From JAICNR01 sp035687725 (GTDB lineage Bacteria; Gemmatimonadota; Gemmatimonadetes; JACCXV01; JAHWKZ01), in contig DASRVB010000164.1 of the NCBI GenBank assembly GCA_035687725.1, positions 1 through 8,675 of the forward strand: DNA of 8,675 nucleotides. Reading direction: 5' to 3'. How positions within the stretch are numbered: position 1 is the stretch's first letter; every line of letters starts with the position of its first letter. This document shows positions 1 through 5,697 of the stretch, one piece after another. The translations under genes and the position numbers were made by a program. The notes beneath the pieces are model-generated. The model was not told where the DNA came from, did no database searches, and worked only from the letters and a program-made list of their open reading frames with translations.

Positions 1-396
1 CATCGTCCCCGGCCGGTCCCTGCCGGCTCGCGCCATCGCCTCGCCGCGCACGCGGACCAGCCTGAGCGCGTCGGCGAAGGCGAGGCTGCCGGCGGCCACG
101 TGCGCGGTGAACTCCCCCAGGCTGTGCCCCGCGGCGGCGGCCGGGCTCACACCGAGCGAGGCGAGAACGCTGGCGGCCGCCACGCCGTGGGTCAGGAGCG
201 CCGGCTGCGCGTTCTCGGTGGCCCGCAGCTCGTCTTCCGGTCCTTCCCAGCACAGGCGCGACAGCTCGAACCCCAGGGTTTCGTCGGCCTCGTCGAAGAC
301 CGCCCGCGCCTCCGGGTAGGCGTCGGCGAGGTCCGCGCCCATGCCGATCACCTGGCTGCCCTGGCCCGGGAACTGGAACGCGACCCGGTCAACCAT
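1..396 (-). CDS. fabD: Malonyl-CoA:ACP transacylase FabD, 3' part beyond window
   Basis: FabD moves malonyl from coenzyme A to acyl carrier protein in the cytoplasm, supplying the extender unit for type II fatty acid synthesis. Only the first 132 codons are inside the window. The N-terminus begins MVDRVAFQFPGQGSQ, with the family's GQGSQ loop at residues 11-15. The nucleophile elbow GHSLGEF places the catalytic serine at residue 92, the same number as in E. coli FabD. The catalytic His lies in the missing C-terminal part. I chose the ATG at 396 because a GGTGG site lies 7 bases upstream (404-408). An in-frame ATG at 414 would add six residues (MPGGLL) but has no clear ribosome site. It is the last visible gene of the plsX-fabH-fabD run and follows fabH after an unusually long gap filled by an inverted repeat. 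The family assignment is secure. Confidence 0.95.
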   Translation of the reverse strand, partial: MVDRVAFQFPGQGSQVIGMGADLADAYPEARAVFDEADETLGFELSRLCWEGPEDELRATENAQPALLTHGVAAASVLASLGVSPAAAAGHSLGEFTAHVAAGSLAFADALRLVRVRGEAMARAGRDRPGTM

Positions 397-403
397 CAGC
401 AGG

Positions 404-408
404 CCACC
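404..408 (-). promoter_or_regulatory. Ribosome binding site deciding the fabD start
   Basis: The minus strand reads GGTGG, 7 bases before the ATG at 396. No comparable purine-rich site precedes the alternative in-frame ATG at 414, so this site favours the shorter FabD start. It lies just outside the palindromic element at 420-541, so the hairpin would not bury it. Confidence 0.5.
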
Positions 409-419
409 GGGCATATCGG

Positions 420-541
420 CAGGACGTTCAAAATGGCTCAGATGCTAGGCGCGCGACGAGAGGATTCCGAGGCGTACGACTGTACGCCGCAGGAAGACAC
501 GAGGAGCGGAACGACGCAGATGAGCCATTTTCAACGTCCTG
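420..541. repeat. Palindromic intergenic element with 21-base inverted arms
   Basis: The left arm (420-440) and right arm (521-541) are reverse complements over 21 positions with one mismatch, at 429 against 532. The left arm begins CAGGACGTTC and the right arm ends AACGTCCTG. The 80-base middle contains a second perfect hairpin at 471-488 and flanking TTCC (465-468) and GGAA (492-495) that can extend that stem. The element fills almost the whole 145-base gap between fabH and fabD, and its right end directly touches the fabH stop codon (542-544). No ORF or convincing target-site duplication is visible. It resembles REP/BIME-type or MITE-like dispersed palindromes, or a structured RNA processing site in the operon transcript. 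The structure is read directly from the sequence; its class and role are inference. Confidence 0.8.
471..488. other. Inner hairpin of the palindromic element
   Basis: GGCGTAC (471-477) and GTACGCC (482-488) form a perfect 7-base-pair stem around a 4-base loop, GACT on the plus strand and AGTC on the minus strand. It sits near the centre of the larger inverted repeat, so the transcript could fold into a long stem topped by this hairpin. No run of T follows on either strand, so it does not look like an intrinsic terminator. Confidence 0.65.
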
Positions 542-1537
542 TTACAGAACGACCACGGAGGCGCCCCAGGCGAGCCCGCCGCCGAACGCCGTCATCAGGA
601 TGGTCGAGCCCTCGCCCACACGCCCCTGGCGGCGAGCCTCGTCGAGGGCGATCGGGATGGAGGCCGAGCTCGTGTTGCCGTAGCGATCGATGTTGACGAA
701 CACCCGATCGCGCTCCACGCCCAGCCGGTTCGCGACAGCGTCGATGATACGGATGTTGGCTTGATGCGGGATCACGAGATCGATGTCGGTTATTCGCCGG
801 TCCGTCGAGTCGAGCACCCGGCGGCAGGCCTCCTCCATGCACATCACCGCCTGCTTGAAGATCTCCCTTCCCTCCTGCTTGACGAATTCCATCCGCTCGG
901 ACCGCGTCTCGTCGGTGGAGGGCATCGCCGCGCCACCCGCGGGCCGCCACAGGAGACGCGCTTGCCTGCCGTTGGTGCGCATGTGCGTGCCGAGGATGCC
1001 GCGTCCGTCATCGCCGCCGCGCGACACCAGCGCGGCTCCGGCCCCGTCGCCGAACAGCACGCAGGTGGTTCGATCCGTGTAATCGAGGATCGCCGACATC
1101 TTCTCCGCGCCGATGACCAGAACGTTGTCGTGCATCCCGCTCGTGATGAGCGCATCCGCCAGCGAGACCCCGTAGAGCCAGCCTGCGCAGGCAGCGCTGA
1201 TGTCGAACGCCGCGGCGTTCTCGCAGCCCAGAATGGCCTGCGCCTCACAGGCCGTGGCGGGCAGCAGGTGATCCGGCGTGGCGGTGGAGAGAATCAGGAC
1301 GTCGACGTCCTCGGGATCGAGCCCGGCGTCCGCGAGGGTGACCCGGCCGGCCTCGGCCGCCATGTCGGCCGTGTTCTGGCCGTCGGCGGCCATCCGCCGC
1401 TCCTTGATGCCGGTGCGCGTGGTGATCCACTCGTCGCTTGTGTCGACGATGCTCTCGAAGTCCGCATTGGTGACGATCTTCTCGGGCACCGACATCCCGG
1501 TGGCGCGGATCACCGTGGGCGATGAGCTCGACCTCAC
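542..1537 (-). CDS. fabH: Beta-ketoacyl-ACP synthase III FabH
   Basis: FabH starts fatty acid elongation by condensing an acyl-CoA primer (acetyl-CoA or branched primers) with malonyl-ACP. The 331-residue protein is full length for the family. The catalytic triad is visible: Cys117 in SAACAGW, His258 in IPHQAN and Asn288 in YGNTS. The C-terminal GGGLAWGASVVVL is the usual thiolase-fold ending. The start is a GTG whose bases overlap the plsX stop as GTGA. An AGGAG site 4 bases upstream supports it, and translation is probably coupled to plsX. Product FabH acts on malonyl-ACP made by the next gene, fabD. Primer preference cannot be judged from the sequence. Confidence 0.97.
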   Translation of the reverse strand: MRSSSSPTVIRATGMSVPEKIVTNADFESIVDTSDEWITTRTGIKERRMAADGQNTADMAAEAGRVTLADAGLDPEDVDVLILSTATPDHLLPATACEAQAILGCENAAAFDISAACAGWLYGVSLADALITSGMHDNVLVIGAEKMSAILDYTDRTTCVLFGDGAGAALVSRGGDDGRGILGTHMRTNGRQARLLWRPAGGAAMPSTDETRSERMEFVKQEGREIFKQAVMCMEEACRRVLDSTDRRITDIDLVIPHQANIRIIDAVANRLGVERDRVFVNIDRYGNTSSASIPIALDEARRQGRVGEGSTILMTAFGGGLAWGASVVVL

Positions 1538-2601
1538 CGATCTCCTCTCTCCGCCGTAACGGCCGGCGGGTCGTCGGCAGACGCGGGCGCTCGCGTCGCG
1601 TGGTCACGAGCTCCGAAGCCGGAAACGGCGCGTTCGATGCGGTTGGCGAGATCGCGCTTCACGGCGCGACGCGCAACCAGGATCGCGTTCCGGAACGCCT
1701 TCTCGGACGAGCCTCCATGGCAGATGATCACGATCCCGTAGACACCGAGGAGCGGGGCGCCGCCGTACTCGGCATAGTCGATGCGCCGCTGAAGGCGCTG
1801 GAACGCGGGCCTCATCAGCCATGCGCCCAGCGCGGCCCGACGGTCCGCGCCGACCTCGCGACGCACTTCGCTGGCCAGGAAGTCGGCGAAAGACTCCCCG
1901 AACTTTAGCAGGACGTTGCCGGTGAAGCCGTCCGTGACGACCACGTCGACCGCTCCTCGCAGGACGTCCCTTCCCTCGACGTTCCCGACGAAGTTGAGCC
2001 CGCTCTCCGAGAGCAGCCCGTGCGCAGCGACCGTCAGGTCGTTGCCCTTCCCCGCTTCTTCACCGATCGACAGGAGACCGATCCGTGGCCGCGCGCGCCC
2101 CAGGATTTCGGCGGCATAGACGTGGCCCATGAGCGCGAATTGCGCAAGATGGTGGGGCTTGCACTCGGCGTTGGCACCCGCGTCCAGCACCAGGCAGGGG
2201 TCGGCCTGAGTCGGGAACACGACCATGATGGCGGGACGGGAAAGGCCCTCGATGCGCCCGAGAGTGGTCAGCGCCGCGGCCATGACCGCGCCCGTGTTGC
2301 CCGCCGACACGAAGGCGTCCGCGAGACCCTCCCTCTGGAGGCCGATACCCATGGCGATCGAAGAGCCCCTCTTCCGGCGGAGCGCGGACGCCGGAGACTC
2401 CTCCATACCGATGGATTCCGGCGCGTGCAGGACGCTCAGTCGCTGGGATGGGCCGCGAGAGAGCAGCGGGGTCACCCGCGACTCATCGCCTACGAGGACG
2501 ATCTCGAAGTCGCGCGCCGCCTCGCCGAGCGCGGTCAGGGCGCCGGCGACGGGTCGATCGGGGGCGTGGTCGCCACCCATGGCATCGACTGCGATCCGCA
2601 T
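1534..2601 (-). CDS. plsX: Phosphate acyltransferase PlsX
   Basis: PlsX converts acyl-ACP and inorganic phosphate to acyl-phosphate, the acyl donor for PlsY in phosphatidic acid synthesis. It is a peripheral membrane enzyme in known examples. The 355-residue protein opens with the family signature MRIAVDAMGGDHAP and carries SAGNTGA (99-105), DGFTGNVLLK (224-233) and HGGSSEKAF (295-303). Length is typical, with a slightly extended polar C-terminal tail of about 25 residues. The ATG at 2601 is preceded by AAGGAG about 10 bases upstream. The stop overlaps the fabH GTG start. It lies 72 bases downstream of rpmF, the classical rpmF-plsX-fabH arrangement that links ribosome and membrane lipid production. 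Confidence 0.97.
   Translation of the reverse strand: MRIAVDAMGGDHAPDRPVAGALTALGEAARDFEIVLVGDESRVTPLLSRGPSQRLSVLHAPESIGMEESPASALRRKRGSSIAMGIGLQREGLADAFVSAGNTGAVMAAALTTLGRIEGLSRPAIMVVFPTQADPCLVLDAGANAECKPHHLAQFALMGHVYAAEILGRARPRIGLLSIGEEAGKGNDLTVAAHGLLSESGLNFVGNVEGRDVLRGAVDVVVTDGFTGNVLLKFGESFADFLASEVRREVGADRRAALGAWLMRPAFQRLQRRIDYAEYGGAPLLGVYGIVIICHGGSSEKAFRNAILVARRAVKRDLANRIERAVSGFGARDHATRAPASADDPPAVTAERGDR
1542..1546 (-). promoter_or_regulatory. Ribosome binding site for the fabH GTG start
   Basis: AGGAG, within the longer purine stretch GAGAGGAG, lies 4 bases before the GTG at 1537 and inside the 3' end of plsX. It supports GTG rather than any later internal codon as the fabH start. Confidence 0.7.
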
Positions 2602-2673
2602 GCGCGGCGGCGCTCCTTCAATAGGTCGATGAAATGCTGTACGCGTCTCGCGTTGCGACTCCGCGGCGGCGGT

Positions 2674-2859
2674 CTAGAACTCCTCGTCGATCTCGATGAC
2701 GTGGCGGCCGGCGTAGTGCCCGCAATGCGGGCAGATCCGATGCGCGATCTTGGGCTGCAGGCACTTGTCGCACTTCACGAGAGTCGGCGCCGTGGCGTGC
2801 TTGTGCGTCCGGCGCTTCCGCTTGCGGGTCTTGGACGTTTTCCTTCTGGGGACGGCCAT
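2674..2859 (-). CDS. rpmF: Large ribosomal subunit protein bL32, zinc-binding form
   Basis: bL32 is a small structural protein of the 50S subunit. The 61-residue sequence starts MAVPRRKTSKTRKRKRR, the conserved basic N-terminus that threads through rRNA. It carries four cysteines at 30, 33, 43 and 46 in a CxxC-CxxC zinc ribbon, so it is the C+ (zinc-binding) paralogue type. The ATG at 2859 is preceded by an AGGGAG-type site. It sits between the yceD gene (24 bases upstream) and plsX. Identification is secure. Confidence 0.97.
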   Translation of the reverse strand: MAVPRRKTSKTRKRKRRTHKHATAPTLVKCDKCLQPKIAHRICPHCGHYAGRHVIEIDEEF

Positions 2860-2883
2860 CTATCTCTCCCTGTTCTCGTATGG

Positions 2884-3447
2884 TCAATCCGACGACTCGC
2901 CCTTCGGCGAGCGAGATCGGTCCTTCCGGGACCCGAACTCGAGTCCCTCCAGCGCCTTCCACCTCGAATCCACGGTCTCGAGCGTGCAGTCGCAGGGTCC
3001 TTCATTCAGGTTCTGCCCGCACTGCGGACAGATCCCCCTGCAGTCCTCCCTGCAAAGCGGAAAACGCTCGGTCTCGAGGAACAGGCGGTCCCGCACCTGG
3101 GCGTCGAGCTCGATCCGCAGGGCGCCGCGCTCCAGCCAGACGACGTCGTCGTCGCCGGAGTCGCCGCCCGGCTTCGCGCCGCGACCGGCCTCCTGAAAGA
3201 CGAGCCGGAGCGGCACGTCTATCGGAACCCGGGTCGGCGTCAGGCACCGCCGGCATGGCGCCACCGCTTCGCCGGTCAACCGGCCGATGACGACATATGT
3301 CCCGCCGGAGGGGTTGCGGACCTCCACGTCGAAGGTCAGCGGCTCGCGCATCTCCGCTTCGATGCCTTGCAGGATCGGACTCTCCCGATCGATCTCGAAG
3401 GTCTGAGACAGGAAGCCGTCTTCGAGCCGGGACAGATCCACGAACAT
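2884..3447 (-). CDS. YceD/DUF177 family protein linked to 23S rRNA accumulation
   Basis: This family almost always lies just upstream of rpmF. Members studied in E. coli and plants are needed for normal 23S rRNA accumulation. The mechanism is not established here. The 187-residue protein has CRRC at 65-68 and a cysteine-rich C-terminal half with Cys132, 136, 140, 143, 152 and 154, including the signature CPQCGQNLNEGPCDC. Eight cysteines suggest metal binding. The tail after residue 172 is short, charged and probably disordered. The ATG at 3447 has no Shine-Dalgarno site. Instead a TATATT hexamer lies 8 bases before it, so a leaderless transcript is possible. The usual genetic name elsewhere is yceD; I leave the symbol empty because the name is shared with unrelated genes. 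Confidence 0.93.
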   Translation of the reverse strand: MFVDLSRLEDGFLSQTFEIDRESPILQGIEAEMREPLTFDVEVRNPSGGTYVVIGRLTGEAVAPCRRCLTPTRVPIDVPLRLVFQEAGRGAKPGGDSGDDDVVWLERGALRIELDAQVRDRLFLETERFPLCREDCRGICPQCGQNLNEGPCDCTLETVDSRWKALEGLEFGSRKDRSRSPKGESSD

Positions 3448-3455
3448 AACAATTG

Positions 3456-3485
3456 AATATACCCCGGAGGTTGCCGGGTCGTCAC
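3456..3485 (-). promoter_or_regulatory. Possible internal promoter before the yceD gene
   Basis: On the minus strand GTGACG (3480-3485, four of six matches to TTGACA) is followed by an 18-base spacer and TATATT (3456-3461, five of six matches to TATAAT). The hexamer is 8 bases from the ATG at 3447, so transcription would start at or next to the start codon. The -35 box overlaps the ndk stop codon. The spacer contains a CCCGG/CCGGG inverted repeat (3463-3478). This is one of the few AT-rich patches in the window. The match is by eye only. Confidence 0.4.
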
Positions 3486-3892
3486 CCCTCGGGGAAGAAG
3501 AACTCGATTTCTCGCTCCGCGTTCTCGGGAGTGTCGGACGCGTGGATCGCGTTTCGCTCGACCGACTCGGCGTAGAGCCTGCGGATCGTGCCCTCCGCGG
3601 CCTTCTCCGGATCGGTGGCCCCGATCGTTTCGCGGAGGGCCGATACGGCGCTCTTCCGCTCCAGCACCATGGGTACGCAGCGCCCGCTCGTCATGAACGC
3701 CACCAGGCTGTCGTAGAAGGGTCGCTCGGAGTGGACCGCATAGAAACGCCTGGCCTCGGACTCCGAGAGCCGGGTCATCTGGAGATCCGTCACCACGAAT
3801 CCCGCCTGTTCCAGATGCGCGACGATCTTCCCGATCAGGTTCTTCCCTACGGCGTCCGGCTTTATGATGGCGAGCGTGCGCTCCGCTCCCAT
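3482..3892 (-). CDS. ndk: Nucleoside diphosphate kinase
   Basis: Ndk transfers the gamma phosphate from ATP to other nucleoside diphosphates through a phosphohistidine, keeping NTP pools balanced. The 136-residue protein starts MGAERTLAIIKPDAV and holds the active-site set Lys11, Tyr51, Arg87, Thr93, Arg104, Asn114 and His117, the last in RNAIHASD. The family usually has NAIHGSD, so Ala replaces Gly after the catalytic His, a mild and known type of change. A strong AGGAGG site precedes the ATG at 3892. It lies 34 bases downstream of the EIIA-CBS gene. Its place after sucCD fits metabolically, because succinyl-CoA synthetase produces the ATP or GTP that Ndk equilibrates. Confidence 0.97.
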   Translation of the reverse strand: MGAERTLAIIKPDAVGKNLIGKIVAHLEQAGFVVTDLQMTRLSESEARRFYAVHSERPFYDSLVAFMTSGRCVPMVLERKSAVSALRETIGATDPEKAAEGTIRRLYAESVERNAIHASDTPENAEREIEFFFPEG

Positions 3893-3926
3893 AGTCCCTC
3901 CTGGATGCGCGTTTCGACCGCTGGAA

Positions 3927-4832
3927 TCAGAACTGAAGCAGCTTTCGGATCAGCGACCTGCGGCTGATGAGGCCCACCCACTTACCCTCCCGAGTGAGCG
4001 GGAGCGGATCGACGTTCTTGTTGACGATGATCGAGGCGGCTTCGTTGATCGACGCCTCGACCGGCAGGCAGAGCACCGCCTTCGACATGACGTCACGCAC
4101 GAGCGTGCGGTCGGCGGACTCCCTCCCGCCGTCTTCGCCGCTGGCCCCTCCCGAGATCCGCAGATAACCCGGCAGGAACGCCTTGATCAGGTCCTTCTCG
4201 GACACCATCCCGACGATCTCGTCGCGCTTGTTCACGACCGGCAGGGCCGAGTGGCGGCCGCGGATGAGCACTCGGGCGGCGTCCGGCAGCGCCATGTCGG
4301 GATACACCCGCTGGGCGGCCGGATCCATCACGTCGAGCACCGACAGGCGCTGGACGCGCGGGGCCTCCCGGATCGCCGTGAGCGCGGCGATCCGACCGGG
4401 TTCCCCGGCCTCCAGGATCGCGTCGACCGCATCCTCGCCCCGCAGTGCGGCCGCGATCGATGCCACCTTCTCGAGGTAGCCGGCGTGCTCGTCCGGCGGC
4501 GCCGCAACCAGCACGAACAGCCGTCCACGGGTCTCCTCGCCGCTCTCCACCGGCACGCGCAGGGGCCGCGCCGTGATGCCCATCACCACGACCTCGCGGT
4601 CGATGGCGTCCGACTTGAGGTGCGGGAGGAAGGCGCCGCCACCCACCGCGATCGTGTCGTCGGCGCCCAGCGAGGTCACCTGACTCATGAACCGCTCGCC
4701 GTCGACGACTCCCGGCTGGCGGGCGGCGAACGCCGCCAGCTCGTCCAGGACCTCCGCGTAGGAAGTCGCCTCGAGCGGCGGCGATATCTGGGCCGCGTCC
4801 AGAAGAGGCTCGTGCTTCACGCGCTCAGCCAA
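3927..4832 (-). CDS. PTS EIIA-like domain fused to a CBS-domain pair
   Basis: The 301-residue protein joins two regulatory modules. Residues about 10-155 resemble the PtsN/fructose-type EIIA domain. GGGAFLPHLKS puts the likely phospho-acceptor at His71, and a second conserved-looking His116 lies in DEHAGYLEKVASIAA. Residues about 163-220 and 244-301 are two CBS motifs (VLDVMDPAAQRVYP, GMVSEKDLIKAF, VRDVMSKAVLCLP, VGLISRRSLIRKLL), which in other proteins bind adenine nucleotides. No membrane segment or signal peptide is seen, so it is cytoplasmic. The start is TTG, overlapping the sucD stop by 8 bases with GAGGG 6 bases upstream. A GTG at 4820 is a weaker alternative. No EI or HPr gene is in the window, so its phospho-donor is unknown. 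A nucleotide- or phosphate-sensing role beside sucCD and ndk is inference. Confidence 0.88.
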   Translation of the reverse strand: MAERVKHEPLLDAAQISPPLEATSYAEVLDELAAFAARQPGVVDGERFMSQVTSLGADDTIAVGGGAFLPHLKSDAIDREVVVMGITARPLRVPVESGEETRGRLFVLVAAPPDEHAGYLEKVASIAAALRGEDAVDAILEAGEPGRIAALTAIREAPRVQRLSVLDVMDPAAQRVYPDMALPDAARVLIRGRHSALPVVNKRDEIVGMVSEKDLIKAFLPGYLRISGGASGEDGGRESADRTLVRDVMSKAVLCLPVEASINEAASIIVNKNVDPLPLTREGKWVGLISRRSLIRKLLQF

Positions 4833-5697
4833 GCGCTTCCCTCACCAGGTCCACGATGTCGGCGGGTCTCCTGGCGACCGCTATCCCGTGACTCTCGAAC
4901 GCCTCCATCTTCTCCTTGGCGGTGCCCTCGCTTCCCGAGATGATCGCTCCGGCATGGCCCATGCGACGGCCCGGCGGCGCGGTCTGCCCGGCGATGAATC
5001 CCACGACGGGCGTCTCCATCTCGCTCTCGACGAACGCGGCGGCCTCCTGCTCGTCCGTCCCGCCGATCTCGCCGATCATGACGACCGCTCGGGTCTCGGG
5101 ATCCGCCTCGAAGAGGGACAGGCAATCGATGAAATTCGTGCCGATGATCGGGTCGCCGCCGATCCCGACGCACGTCGACTGGCCGATCCCGGCGCCGGTC
5201 AGGTGGTGGATGACCTCGTAGGTGAGCGTGCCGCTCCGCGACACGACACCGACCGGTCCGGGCGTGCAGATCTGGCCGGGCAGGATCCCGACCTTGCTCT
5301 TGCCCGGGCTGATGAGCCCCGGGCAATTGGGCCCGACGAGCCGTCCCCCCCGCTCGGCGACGAACGGCATCGCGCGCGTCATGTCCAGGACCGGTATCCC
5401 CTCCGTGATGGCCACGATCAGCGGAACACCGGCGTCCGCGGCCTCGTAGATCGCGTCCGCGGCGAACGCGGGGGGCACGTAGATCACCGAGGCGTCCGCC
5501 GCGGTTTCCTCCATGGCCTCCCCCACCGTGTCGAAGATCGGGACGTCGCCCTCGAAGGTCTGTCCGCCCTTCCCTGGAACGACGCCGCCCACCACGCGCG
5601 TGCCGTACTCGATCATCTGTCGCGCGTGGAACGACCCGTCCCGGCCGGTGATGCCCTGCACCAGGAGCTTCGTCGAGCCATCGATGAGGATGCTCAC
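4825..5697 (-). CDS. sucD: Succinyl-CoA synthetase alpha subunit (ADP/GDP-forming)
   Basis: SucD carries the phosphohistidine and CoA-binding half of succinyl-CoA synthetase, which makes ATP or GTP from succinyl-CoA in the TCA cycle. The 290-residue protein starts MSILIDGSTKLLVQGITG and has the CoA-binding loop GITGRDGS at 15-22. It has GPNCPG at 122-127 and the phosphorylated His248 in GHAGAIISG. Length matches the family. The start is the GTG at 5697, overlapping the sucC stop as GTGA with GGAGG 6 bases upstream. The reading frame stays open further 5' inside sucC, but that stretch has no SucD-like sequence. The stop overlaps the next gene by 8 bases. Confidence 0.97.
   Translation of the reverse strand: MSILIDGSTKLLVQGITGRDGSFHARQMIEYGTRVVGGVVPGKGGQTFEGDVPIFDTVGEAMEETAADASVIYVPPAFAADAIYEAADAGVPLIVAITEGIPVLDMTRAMPFVAERGGRLVGPNCPGLISPGKSKVGILPGQICTPGPVGVVSRSGTLTYEVIHHLTGAGIGQSTCVGIGGDPIIGTNFIDCLSLFEADPETRAVVMIGEIGGTDEQEAAAFVESEMETPVVGFIAGQTAPPGRRMGHAGAIISGSEGTAKEKMEAFESHGIAVARRPADIVDLVREALG
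4839..4843 (-). promoter_or_regulatory. Ribosome binding site for the EIIA-CBS TTG start
   Basis: GAGGG lies 6 bases before the TTG at 4832 and inside the end of sucD. The alternative GTG at 4820 would be 18 bases away from it, so this site supports TTG and translation coupled to sucD. Confidence 0.5.

Noticed and set aside
444..452. GCTAGGCGC shared by the palindromic element and the sucC upstream palindrome (6941-6949)
   Set aside because: The match is 9 bases long and does not extend on either side. In GC-rich DNA this can be chance, so I do not claim a second copy of the element.
471..488. Inner hairpin as an intrinsic terminator after fabH
   Set aside because: No T-run follows the stem on the transcribed strand.
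420..541. Element as a classical insertion with target-site duplication
   Set aside because: The bases flanking the two arms (ATATCGG on the left, TTACAG on the right) do not repeat each other.
2020..3456. 478-residue plus-strand open frame across plsX, rpmF and yceD
   Set aside because: It lies opposite three well-recognised genes, is rich in Arg, Pro and Gly, and has no recognisable domain. Such frames are expected opposite GC-rich coding sequence.
3864..4943. 359-residue plus-strand open frame opposite the EIIA-CBS gene
   Set aside because: Antisense shadow of a clear gene with no family motif and no ribosome site of note.
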